The notes under the pieces are model-generated. The model was not told the origin of the DNA, made no database searches, and saw only the letters and a list, made by a program, of their open reading frames with translations. Positions 54,651-62,948 of a stretch of DNA of 64,000 bases are shown in pieces (position 1 is the first letter of the stretch; each line of letters begins with the position of its first letter). The DNA lies in NCBI RefSeq assembly GCF_028747985.1, contig NZ_CP118110.1, positions 62,001 through 126,000 on the forward strand, in the 5' to 3' direction. The translations under genes were made by a program, and so were the position numbers. This stretch comes from Paenibacillus urinalis. GTDB lineage: Bacteria; Bacillota; Bacilli; Paenibacillales; Paenibacillaceae.

Positions 54651-55544
54651 GTGAAAGTAGGATTAATTGGATTAGGGAAAATGGGTATGAACTTAGGAAA
54701 AAACTTAATTGACAATAAACACCGTGTAATGGCGTTTGATCTAAATACAAATACTATTGAAGAAATTAAAAAATACGGAGTTGAAGGAGCATCCAGTTTA
54801 CAAGATCTTGTTCAATCATTAGAAAAGCCACGAGTTGTTTGGATAATGGTCCCACACTCCGTCGTTGATTCAGTTATTAGTGAAATCACACCATTTCTAA
54901 GTGAAGGAGATATCGTCATTGAAGCTGGTAATTCGCATTATAAGGAATCCATTCGTCGTTACGAACAGTTGAAGAAAGTTGGAGTGAGCTTTATGGATGC
55001 CGGTACTTCTGGGGGGATGGAAGGTGCTCGCTATGGTGCTTGTTATATGATTGGTGGAGATCCTGAAGCATGGAGCATTGTCGAGCCGATTTTTAGAGAT
55101 ACAGCTGTAGATAATGGGTATTTATATGCTGGGAAATCTGGTAGTGGCCACTTCTTAAAAATGGTCCACAATGGAATAGAATACGGAATGATGGCCGCCA
55201 TTGGTGAAGGATTCGAAGTCCTGGAAAAAAGCGATTTCGATTTTGACTATGAAAAAGTGGCACGGGTGTGGAATAACGGTTCTGTCATCCGCTCATGGCT
55301 CATGGAATTGACAGAACGCGCATTTTCTAAAGATGCAAAATTAGATGAAATTAAGGGCATTATGCATTCTTCTGGGGAAGGGAAATGGACAGTTGAAACC
55401 GCTTTGGATCTTCAAACAGCTACCCCTGTTATCGCTATGTCTTTACTAATGCGTTACCGTTCATTAGACAATGATACATTTACAGGTAAAGTGGTAGCTT
55501 CCCTTCGTAATGAATTTGGCGGACATGCTGTGGAAAAATCATAA
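54651..55544 (+). CDS. gnd: 6-phosphogluconate dehydrogenase, decarboxylating (short type)
   Basis: A 297-residue protein, the length of the short (GntZ/YqeC-like) class rather than the ~470-residue class. GTG 54651 follows AAAGGAGG. MKVGLIGLGKMGMNLGKNLI is the Rossmann start; DAGTSGGMEGARYGACYMIG binds substrate; GHFLKMVHNGIEYGMM carries the catalytic Lys. It decarboxylates 6-phosphogluconate to ribulose-5-phosphate and CO2, so it regenerates the formaldehyde acceptor. The short class is often NAD-preferring (family knowledge). Confidence 0.92.
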   Translation: MKVGLIGLGKMGMNLGKNLIDNKHRVMAFDLNTNTIEEIKKYGVEGASSLQDLVQSLEKPRVVWIMVPHSVVDSVISEITPFLSEGDIVIEAGNSHYKESIRRYEQLKKVGVSFMDAGTSGGMEGARYGACYMIGGDPEAWSIVEPIFRDTAVDNGYLYAGKSGSGHFLKMVHNGIEYGMMAAIGEGFEVLEKSDFDFDYEKVARVWNNGSVIRSWLMELTERAFSKDAKLDEIKGIMHSSGEGKWTVETALDLQTATPVIAMSLLMRYRSLDNDTFTGKVVASLRNEFGGHAVEKS

Positions 55545-55658
55545 AGTCATCTGCTGTATATGTCTTTCGTTAAAATGAGCCGGAAATTCATTGGATTTTT
55601 AGTTTGGTATATCCCAAAAATTGGTAGATTTACTTAAGTCGTTGATAGTGCTAACTAT

Positions 55659-55842
55659 GTTGATTGAAGCGGAAGGAGCGAGACTCCTCGAAAATGCATT
55701 CACATTTTCTCGTGCGGTGCCTATTCACGGATGATGATTCAACGTCCTGCGGGAAAAACATGACAAGGGAGACCCCGCAGCCGCACAGCGCCGAGGAGGC
55801 TCCCGGCTCGCCCGCGGAAAGCGAGCACCTGGAGCCAACAGA
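55659..55842 (+). repeat. Bacillaceae-type intergenic repeat
   Basis: GGAGCGAGACTCCT, GGGAGACCCCGCAG, GAGGAGGCTCCCGG and CCCGCGGAAAGCGAG occur in order. From memory, this set defines a ~170-bp GC-rich repeat scattered in Bacillus and related chromosomes. It can fold into strong hairpins. A ~45-bp AT-richer insert (about 55690-55745) distinguishes this copy. Its presence between gnd and the next gene shows that the cargo was assembled in, or passed through, a Bacillaceae chromosome. Open frames across it are spurious. Confidence 0.7.
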
Positions 55843-55890
55843 CAAGTTTAACAGAGCCAAAAAAATAAAACAATATTGAGGTGTGACATC

Positions 55891-56382
55891 ATGAACGTAT
55901 TGGATGCAAAAATCATTAACACACAATATGGTTTAGAAACCTATTTAGACATGGTGAAGAATATCGAAGTAAAAGAACTCCATTCTCCATCAGATAATGA
56001 GCCCTTTTATGAAATAGTATTAGGGATAGAGTATTTTCTTCTAAGGGACGGAAAATATTATGATAGTGAAAGGAATTATTTTCGGATTCAAATGAGCGAA
56101 GATTTTAATTCAATCACGTTAAGAGAGACAGATACCGAAAGTTTATTTGCTGTCAAAACCGAACACGAGAGAGACTCAACTAAGCTACTGGTTGGAGAAT
56201 GGCTTATAAAAACCAATGCTTTCAAGCAAGTAATAAGTGAACTGATCCAACAAAAGAAAATGGAGAATGTTCAAAATGAGGGAGACACTCGAAAAGTATT
56301 AGGAACGATAAGATTCTTGGAAATATTACTTGAAATCAAAACAGAAGACATACTAAGTGCCGATGTAGAGAGGGACCATTGA
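55891..56382 (+). CDS. Hypothetical protein in the transposon cargo
   Basis: A 163-residue acidic protein (ATG 55891, GAGGTG upstream). FYEIVLGIEYFLLRDGKYYD, RNYFRIQMSEDF and LVGEWLIKTNAFKQVISELI suggest an alpha/beta fold. No family recognised. It lies between the genomic repeat and the alcohol dehydrogenase remnant and may be a leftover of the donor locus rather than part of the pathway. Confidence 0.6.
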   Translation: MNVLDAKIINTQYGLETYLDMVKNIEVKELHSPSDNEPFYEIVLGIEYFLLRDGKYYDSERNYFRIQMSEDFNSITLRETDTESLFAVKTEHERDSTKLLVGEWLIKTNAFKQVISELIQQKKMENVQNEGDTRKVLGTIRFLEILLEIKTEDILSADVERDH

Positions 56383-56527
56383 GTTTTCTTAATACTAACT
56401 GTCTTTTAATGTACGCTATTGATAATTACACGGTCCCACTAAGGATTTTTCAAAATTGAAAAGGGGGAGTTTAAATGTGTTTTTAAAAACTTCCCTTATA
56501 TACTGTAGAAAAGGAGAATGCACTAAC

Positions 56528-56626
56528 ATGAAACGTTTTACTATGCCGAGAGATCTTTTTTACGGAGAAGGATCTCCGATTGAAGCAGCTAAGCTAAATT
56601 TGATTGAAAGGGGAAGTAATGTATGA
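56528..56626 (+). pseudogene. Iron-type alcohol dehydrogenase remnant
   Basis: A 32-codon frame, MKRFTMPRDLFYGE then GSPIEAAK. The first block is the usual N-terminus of Fe-dependent alcohol dehydrogenases; GSPIEAAK matches the family's GGGS(P)xDxAK cofactor motif, normally ~85 residues further on. An internal deletion has fused the two and removed the rest. GGAGAATGCACTAAC lies upstream. Its stop overlaps the pgi start (ATGA), so the remnant may now serve only to lead ribosomes into pgi. Confidence 0.65.
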
Positions 56627-57960
56627 CTATTTCGTTTGATTACTCCAATGCATTAGCATTTATGAAAAAGAGTGAAGTAGATAATCTAAGTGAATTTGTA
56701 AAAGTGGCTCATAAAATGCTACATGAAAAAACAGGCCCCGGCTCTGATTATCTTGGTTGGGTCGATTTGCCACTAAACTATGATAAGAGTGAATTTGAAA
56801 GAATTAAACAAGCTGCTGAAAGAATCAAGAAACATTCAGACGCAATGGTTGTAATTGGTATTGGTGGTTCGTATTTGGGTGCAAGATCAGCTATAGAAGC
56901 TTTGTCCCATAGCTTTCATAACCAAATGAACGATAAGACAAAAGTGTATTTTGCCGGTCACAATATCAGTTCTACTTATATATCTCATTTATTTGAACTA
57001 TTAGAGGGGAAAGATATCTCTGTTAACGTCATTTCCAAATCAGGAACAACGACAGAGCCAGCCCTTGCTTTCCGTATTTTTCGTGACTATATGGAGAAAA
57101 AATACGGAAAAGAAGAGGCGAGAAAACGTATTTTTGCCACTACTGATCAGGAAAAAGGCGTATTAAAAAAGCTCGCGGACAAAGAAGGATATGAAACGTT
57201 TGTTATTCCGGATGATGTAGGTGGAAGGTATTCTGTGCTAACAGCAGTTGGTCTCTTACCAATTGCCGTAGCAGGACTTGATATTGATCATATGATGGAA
57301 GGGGCAGCAGCAGCAGCCCGTAAATACAACAATCCTGATTTATTGACAAATGAGAGCTATCAGTATGCTGCGGTCCGAAATGTACTCTACAATAAGGGAA
57401 AAGCAATTGAAGTGCTTGTTAACTATGAGCCCTCCCTTCACTACGTATCGGAATGGTGGAAGCAGCTGTTTGGGGAAAGTGAAGGAAAAGATCAAAAGGG
57501 GCTATTCCCTGCTTCCGTTGATTTTTCAACGGATTTGCATTCCATGGGGCAATATGTACAAGAAGGTCGACGAAACCTTTTAGAAACGGTTTTACAGATT
57601 AAGAAACCTCGAATTGAAGTGACTATTCAGGAGGATCCAGAAAATATTGATGGATTAAACTTCCTGGCAGGTAAGACGATGGATGAAGTCAACAAAAGTG
57701 CATTTCAGGGTACCCTTATGGCCCATATAGATGGAGAAGTACCTAATCTCGTGATTGAACTGGATGAAATGAATGAATACACTTACGGTGAGATGGTTTA
57801 CTTTTTTGAGAAGGCATGTGGGATTAGTGGCCATCTATTAGGAGTTAACCCATTTGACCAGCCTGGAGTCGAAGCATACAAGAAGAATATGTTTGCTTTA
57901 CTTGACAAACCTGGTTTTGAAGCAGAAAAAGCTACTCTCATGGAGCGTTTATCAAAATAA
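56623..57960 (+). CDS. pgi: Glucose-6-phosphate isomerase
   Basis: A 445-residue protein of Bacillus-type length. [48 protein letters not shown] and [20 protein letters not shown] are Pgi signatures, including SGTTTEPA of the SIS site. It interconverts fructose-6-phosphate and glucose-6-phosphate and so links hxlB to zwf. Coupled by ATGA to the upstream alcohol dehydrogenase remnant; GAAAGGGG upstream. The host must already own a chromosomal copy, so this one is dedicated to the mobile pathway. Confidence 0.95.
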   Translation: MTISFDYSNALAFMKKSEVDNLSEFVKVAHKMLHEKTGPGSDYLGWVDLPLNYDKSEFERIKQAAERIKKHSDAMVVIGIGGSYLGARSAIEALSHSFHNQMNDKTKVYFAGHNISSTYISHLFELLEGKDISVNVISKSGTTTEPALAFRIFRDYMEKKYGKEEARKRIFATTDQEKGVLKKLADKEGYETFVIPDDVGGRYSVLTAVGLLPIAVAGLDIDHMMEGAAAAARKYNNPDLLTNESYQYAAVRNVLYNKGKAIEVLVNYEPSLHYVSEWWKQLFGESEGKDQKGLFPASVDFSTDLHSMGQYVQEGRRNLLETVLQIKKPRIEVTIQEDPENIDGLNFLAGKTMDEVNKSAFQGTLMAHIDGEVPNLVIELDEMNEYTYGEMVYFFEKACGISGHLLGVNPFDQPGVEAYKKNMFALLDKPGFEAEKATLMERLSK

Positions 57961-57989
57961 TTATATCTGATTGGTTTTGTATTAATAAA

Positions 57990-58152
57990 AAGATTGTTAC
58001 CAAAAACCATATTTTTTGTAACAATATTTATGAGAAATACTGATGCTTGATTTTACTAATTTTATAGGTTACCAAAAATAATTACCAAAAGTTTTACCAA
58101 ATACTTTTACAAAAATGATGTCTCTTGTACAATTAGATTATTAAATTGTGCA
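57990..58152. promoter_or_regulatory. Candidate res (resolution) region
   Basis: Several TTACCAAAA-type direct repeats (57998, 58068, 58082, 58094) lead to a near-perfect dyad TGTACAATT...AAATTGTGCA at 58126-58152, just before tnpR. Tn3 res sites have three such resolvase-binding subsites between pgi-type cargo and tnpR. The exact subsites are not defined. Confidence 0.6.
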
Positions 58153-58164
58153 GGAGGCTTCTTT

Positions 58165-58731
58165 ATGATAATCGGTTATGCTCGAGTTTCGACAGTTGAC
58201 CAAAATTTAGACCGACAAATTATATTACTTTCTGAGTACGGCTGTGAAAAAATGGTTCAAGAGAAATTTACTGGGACTACAAAGGATAGAGATGGACTTA
58301 ACTCATTGCTAGATGTAATAAGGAAAGGTGATACCGTTGTAGTAGAAAGTATTTCACGCTTAGGGAGAAAAACACTTGATATTCTTTCTATTATTCAGCA
58401 ATTCGAGGATACTGGTGTAAAGTTCGTTTCTATTAAGGAGAACATGGATACAAGAACATCAACGGGAAAAGCCATGTTTCAAATGATGTGTGTCATCGCA
58501 GAGTTAGAAAGAAATTTAATTGTAGAAAGAGTTAAAGAAGGGTTAGAAGCGAGTAAAAGAAGAGGAAAAAAACTAGGAAGGCCTAAAGTGGATCAAGGGA
58601 AAATTGAAATAGCCTTGAGGATGTATGACAGTAAAGAATACTCGGTAAAAGAAATTGTAGAAGGTACAGGACTTTCACAGGGATCATTATATCGAGCGAT
58701 TAATAAAAGAAAACTAGTAGAAGCAAATTAA
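58165..58731 (+). CDS. tnpR: Serine resolvase
   Basis: A 188-residue protein. MIIGYARVSTVDQNLDRQI holds the catalytic Ser of small serine recombinases; SISRLGRKTLDIL and RKGDTVVVES shape the active site; GRPKVDQGKIE and YSVKEIVEGTGLSQGSLYRA give the C-terminal HTH. It resolves the cointegrate formed by TnpA at res. GCAGGAGG lies upstream. Same direction as tnpA, 90 bp before it. Confidence 0.95.
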   Translation: MIIGYARVSTVDQNLDRQIILLSEYGCEKMVQEKFTGTTKDRDGLNSLLDVIRKGDTVVVESISRLGRKTLDILSIIQQFEDTGVKFVSIKENMDTRTSTGKAMFQMMCVIAELERNLIVERVKEGLEASKRRGKKLGRPKVDQGKIEIALRMYDSKEYSVKEIVEGTGLSQGSLYRAINKRKLVEAN

Positions 58732-58820
58732 TAATCTCTTATATTTTTAGGGAATTATGTGACGGACTAGGGCAGCTACTCTGTCACCACCCCCAACTTA
58801 ATTTGAATGGAGTTGGTAAT

Positions 58821-61754
58821 TTGGCATCTATAGAACGTACGGCTTATCCAAGATTTAAAAAACGTCCTACTTCAAAAGAACTTCGTGATGTTTACTCCCC
58901 TACACCTGAAGAAAACCAATTTGCGCATAAAGTTGCTAGAGGACCTGTTTCAGTTCTAAGTCTATTAGTTATGTTAAAGTCTTTCCAACGACTTGGTTAC
59001 TTTCCTCGACCGAAAGATATTCCTGTAGAGATCATGATTCATATTCGGACCTGTTTGAATCTCTCTGCTAGTGTTGAACCGAATTACAATAGTAAATCAA
59101 TTTACCGACATCAAAAAGCAATTAGAGATTACCTCAATGTACGTCCTTATGGAAAAGAAGCCTTACATATTGCAACTACTTCAATTTATAAGGCTACACA
59201 GGTAATGGACAATCCAGCCGATCTTATCAACGTATCCATTGAAATATTAATAAAAGAAAGGTGTGAATTACCTGCTTTTAGTACATTAGATCGATTGGCT
59301 CGTCGTATAAGAACATTAGTGAATCACCAGTTATTTAATTCAGTATTTTCAAAATTGACTCCTGAAATTGAGCGAAAATTAGATCAATTACTAGTTACTA
59401 AAAATGATAATCGGACTTCTGAATATAACTTATTAAAAGAAATTCCAAAAAGCGCAACACTTTCGCATATGAAAGAAATACAAAATAGGTTACTTCTGTT
59501 AACTGATTTTATAGAAGAAATTGATAGCTTACTAGAGGATATTCCAAATTTAAAAATTAAACACTTCGCTTTAGAAGCAAAAGCGCTTGATGCATCAGAA
59601 TTAAAAGACTTTAATTTAGCTAAAAGATATATGCTGCTACTTTGTATGATTTATCGCTCAAAAATTTCAGCTATAGATAGTTTGGTAGAGATGTTTCTCA
59701 AAAGAGTCAGAACAATACATAACAAAGGCAAAGAGGAGCTAGAACTTCTTCGAGAAAAACATAGATCAAAAACTGAAAATCTTATATCTGTTTTGGCGGA
59801 AGTCTTAAATGCCACAAGTATAAATGAGAACGATACCTTGACTGGTCAGAAAATAAGGGAGTTATTAGGGAGAAGAGGTGGTATCGACGCATTAAAAGAA
59901 GATTGTGAATCAATTTCATCATATAATGGCAATAACTACCTTCCTCTTTTATGGAAGTTCTATAAAAGCCACAGGAAAACTCTTTTTAGATTGATTAGTA
60001 TGATTGAAATTAATTCAACCACACAGGATCAATCACTTTTAGAAGCTTTACAATTTTTACGTGATAATGAGAACCGAAAAATTGAAAATCTACAAATAGA
60101 TTTGGATCTTTCATTTGCTAGTGAACAGTGGAAAAAAACGATTTATGTACCTAAAGAAAATAACTTAATCCATCGTAAACACCTTGAAATCTGTATTTTT
60201 TCCTATCTTGCAAGCGATTTAAAAACGGGAGACCTTTGTGTAAAAGGATCAGAGAATTTTGCTGATTACCGTGAACAGCTCCTTTCTTGGGATGAGTGTA
60301 AACCTATGGTAGATGAATACTGTAAGGAACTTGGCTTTTCTTCAAATTCAGGGGATTTTGTTCAACAATTAAAGCTCTGGCTAGGAGATACTGCACAAAA
60401 AGTAGATTTAAACTACCCTGATAACGGCCAGGTAATCATTAATGAAAATGGAGAACCAACGTTGAGAAAAATAATGAGAAAAGAACAACCTCAGACAAGT
60501 AAGGCGTTAGAGGTAGTTATTTCTCAACGGTTACCTGAACGAAATGTCTTAGATATTCTTTGTAATGTAGAACATTGGACAAATTGGACACGGCATTTTG
60601 GACCATTATCTGGTTCAGATCCTAAGCTTGAAAATGCAATGGAACGTTATATCATTACTTCTTTTGGATACGGATGTAATTTAGGACCAACACAGACTTC
60701 TAAGCACATGAAAAAAGCAGTAACCCCACACATGATTTCATTTGTAAATCGGCGACATATTAATGCATCTAAAATAGACGAAGCTATTCGTAATATTTTA
60801 AATCAATACAATCAATTTAGTTTGCCTAGACTATGGGGTGATGGAAAAACGGCTGCTGCAGATGGAACAAAATTTGATCTCTACGAAGAAAACTTAATCT
60901 CTGAATACCACATTCGATACGGAGGTTATGGGGGGATTGCATATCATCATGTTTCAGATACTTATATTGCACTCTTTAGTCACTTCATTCCATGTGGAGT
61001 TTGGGAAGCAGTTTATATTATTGATGGTTTGCTGAAAAATAAATCAGACATTCAGCCCGATACGTTACATGCTGATACGCAAGGTCAATCAACGCCTGTT
61101 TTTGCACTTGCACATTTATTGGGGATTAATTTAATGCCTCGTATTCGAAATTGGAAGGATTTAAAATTTTACAGGGCTGATAAGGACACAAAATATCACC
61201 ACATTGATCAGTTGTTTAGTGATACCGTTGACTGGGACCTAATTGAAACACACTGGCAAGATCTTTCTATAAAAGCTGGTAAAATATTACCCTCTACACT
61301 ACTTAGAAAACTAAGTAACTATAGTAGAAAAAACCGATTATATCAAGCTTTTAGGGAATTAGGAAGGATTGTAAGAACTGTATTTTTGCTTAAATATATT
61401 TCTGATATAAAACTAAGAGAGCAAATTGGTGCTAGTACAAACAAAGTCGAAGCATATAACGGCTTTTCCAAATGGCTATTTTTTGGTGGCGATGGGATCA
61501 TTTCAGAAAATGATCCAGAAGAACAAGAAAAGCGAATTAAATATAATGATTTAGTTGCCAACGCAGTAATATTCCAAAATGTATGTGATATAACACTTAT
61601 TTTGTGGGAACTTTCTAAAGAAGGCTATGTATTTTCAAAAGAAGATATTGTCATGCTTAGCCCTTATCTGACTAGGCATATAAAACGTTTCGGAGACTAT
61701 ATGATCGATTTAGAAAATATTCCACAACCAATCGAGGGAGATATTCCTGTATAG
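58821..61754 (+). CDS. tnpA: Tn3-family transposase
   Basis: About 977 residues, normal for the family. TTG 58821 is chosen (GGAG 8 nt upstream; MASIERTAYPRFKK start); TTG 58803 is possible. The catalytic region has AADGTKFDLY (first Asp), TLHADTQGQSTPVF (second Asp) and NKVEAYNGFSKWLFFGGDG (Glu). It cuts at the 42-bp ends and forms cointegrates with 5-bp target duplications, as seen here. No internal stop or frameshift, so it is likely active. Confidence 0.95.
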   Translation: MASIERTAYPRFKKRPTSKELRDVYSPTPEENQFAHKVARGPVSVLSLLVMLKSFQRLGYFPRPKDIPVEIMIHIRTCLNLSASVEPNYNSKSIYRHQKAIRDYLNVRPYGKEALHIATTSIYKATQVMDNPADLINVSIEILIKERCELPAFSTLDRLARRIRTLVNHQLFNSVFSKLTPEIERKLDQLLVTKNDNRTSEYNLLKEIPKSATLSHMKEIQNRLLLLTDFIEEIDSLLEDIPNLKIKHFALEAKALDASELKDFNLAKRYMLLLCMIYRSKISAIDSLVEMFLKRVRTIHNKGKEELELLREKHRSKTENLISVLAEVLNATSINENDTLTGQKIRELLGRRGGIDALKEDCESISSYNGNNYLPLLWKFYKSHRKTLFRLISMIEINSTTQDQSLLEALQFLRDNENRKIENLQIDLDLSFASEQWKKTIYVPKENNLIHRKHLEICIFSYLASDLKTGDLCVKGSENFADYREQLLSWDECKPMVDEYCKELGFSSNSGDFVQQLKLWLGDTAQKVDLNYPDNGQVIINENGEPTLRKIMRKEQPQTSKALEVVISQRLPERNVLDILCNVEHWTNWTRHFGPLSGSDPKLENAMERYIITSFGYGCNLGPTQTSKHMKKAVTPHMISFVNRRHINASKIDEAIRNILNQYNQFSLPRLWGDGKTAAADGTKFDLYEENLISEYHIRYGGYGGIAYHHVSDTYIALFSHFIPCGVWEAVYIIDGLLKNKSDIQPDTLHADTQGQSTPVFALAHLLGINLMPRIRNWKDLKFYRADKDTKYHHIDQLFSDTVDWDLIETHWQDLSIKAGKILPSTLLRKLSNYSRKNRLYQAFRELGRIVRTVFLLKYISDIKLREQIGASTNKVEAYNGFSKWLFFGGDGIISENDPEEQEKRIKYNDLVANAVIFQNVCDITLILWELSKEGYVFSKEDIVMLSPYLTRHIKRFGDYMIDLENIPQPIEGDIPV

Positions 61755-61802
61755 TATATAAGAAAGTAAAGAGCAAGAAAGGGTTATAAATGGTAAACAA
61801 TA

Positions 61803-61844
61803 CCATACTATGACCCTTTTTTACATGTATCTCGGTCGTACCCC
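61803..61844 (-). repeat. Right terminal inverted repeat of the transposon
   Basis: Complement of the left end at 39 of 42 positions. It ends with CCCC at 61841-61844, followed by the target duplication TAACT (61845-61849). Confidence 0.95.
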
Positions 61845-61849
61845 TAACT

Positions 61850-62578
61850 AAGATGATGAGTGCATTTAATAATGTTCCATCCTTTCTTATGATTGCTGAT
61901 CCGGATACTGTAGAGGAAAAGAACATTCTGCGGCAGCCTTTTATCCCGTCTGATATTGGGCTCAAGAAATCCGAGGTATTAGCTAAGCGATATGGCGGTA
62001 CATATGGATTAAAGATCGGTTCTTTCTCAGATTCATATATTGAGTCGGTAGAACAAATAGAAAAACTTTTTTCTCTGACGGATTACCGGCATAAGCCTGG
62101 ACAATACATTCAAAAGGTACTTATAGGTGCTGTAGATAATGATTTTTCAAGAAACATCATGAATGATTACTTCAATCGGACGGATGATATCATTTATATT
62201 GATGCCGGCATCGAAGGGGTTTTCATGCCAAGTGAGCAGCCACAAGATCAGTGGTCTACCGAGGAACTAAAGGACCACATGGATAGTGGCTATTCCGGTC
62301 AGATTGTTGTAGGACTAAAAAAAGACGGGAAGGAGATCTTACCGCCTCTAAATGTGGTTTACCCTATAAATGCGGAAGATGCTATCCCTCCGTCTCACAA
62401 CTGTGGGTTAGAGCCTTATCAACCACAACGGATGATCGCCAATGAATATGCTGCCATGCATATATCTACAGTTCTTAATGAGCTTTTTAGCTCAAATTCG
62501 ATTCATATTCATATATCGAACTTCTCAGCAAGGAATGGTAGCTGCCGTCCTATTTATTTTGAAGAGGTACAGGAATAG
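61850..62578 (+). pseudogene. ThiF/E1-like gene, 3' part (split by transposon)
   Basis: The continuation of the gene begun at 48622. After the duplication the frame gives KMMSAFNNVPSFLMIADPDT, VEEKNILRQPFIPSDIGLKK and SEVLAKRYGG, the E1/ThiF motifs DxDxVxxxNxxRQ and GxxKxxxxxxRY. GYSGQIVVGLKK near the middle is typical of the PRTRC ThiF branch. E1 enzymes adenylate the modifier's C-terminus. The 3' part might still start at ATG 61853 but would lack the ATP-binding loop, so the enzyme is presumably inactive. Confidence 0.9.
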
Positions 62579-62597
62579 CCGCCCAATTGTCACATTT

Positions 62598-62629
62598 AAA
62601 AAGGGGGCATAATAATTACCCCCTTTTTT
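62598..62629 (+). terminator. Terminator of the PRTRC-like operon
   Basis: AAAAAGGGGG, 11-nt loop, CCCCCTTTTTT, 20 bp after the E1-like gene stop. Confidence 0.85.
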
Positions 62630-62650
62630 CTACAATGAAACACTAGGCAA

Positions 62651-62834
62651 TTGACGAATTTTGTCTTTTTTGCTATAACTAAAGTATTACATGAGTTATA
62701 AATTTTTCTTTATCGTTGACTATTCGATAAAGAGAGAGTTAAACCGATAATCGGCTAATAAATATTTTGGGCTTAATTTGCCATGGAGAACATAGACACC
62801 GGAGGTGTCTATTTGTGTTTCTATGGCTTTTTTT
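62651..62834 (+). promoter_or_regulatory. Promoter and structured leader E
   Basis: TTGACG (62651), 17 bp, TATAAC (62674) with TGC before it. P1 is CUUUAUCG/CGAUAAAG (62708-62732), a clean covariant of the CUUUGCCG stem of copies A and D. P2 is CCGA/UCGG (62744-62754), linker UAAUAAAUAUUUUGGGC. P3 is nested: inner AUAGACACC/GGUGUCUAU (perfect 9 bp), outer GCCAU/AUGGC (62780-62827) plus seven U to 62834. GGGAGG at 62844 precedes the PAPS-reductase-like frame. Confidence 0.82.
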
Positions 62835-62948
62835 GTGCCTTACGGGAGGTCATACATAATTAACGAGTACAGAGATCCTTATCAAGTTAGTGATGAATTG
62901 TTGATCCCTGCAGAAGACTAGGTTGAAACGCTATGTGCCGAGCAATTT

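Larger units (their letters stand above)
48727..61844. mobile_element. Tn3-family transposon with formaldehyde-oxidation cargo, 13,118 bp
   Basis: Bounded by 42-bp inverted repeats starting GGGG (39/42 identical) and flanked by a perfect 5-bp target duplication TAACT (48722-48726 and 61845-61849), the size made by Tn3-type transposition. It carries a serine resolvase, a res-like region and a ~977-residue Tn3 transposase. The cargo, left to right, is: broken Gfo/Idh/MocA gene, hxlB, hxlA (minus); hxlR, zinc-ribbon gene, zwf, gnd, unknown gene, alcohol dehydrogenase remnant, pgi (plus). Intact ends and a clean duplication indicate a recent insertion, into the E1-like gene. It looks complete and possibly mobile. 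Confidence 0.95.

Noticed and set aside
55664..55926. Open frames on both strands in the GC-rich cargo segment
   Set aside because: They lie inside the Bacillaceae-type repeat and have no ribosome site or family similarity.
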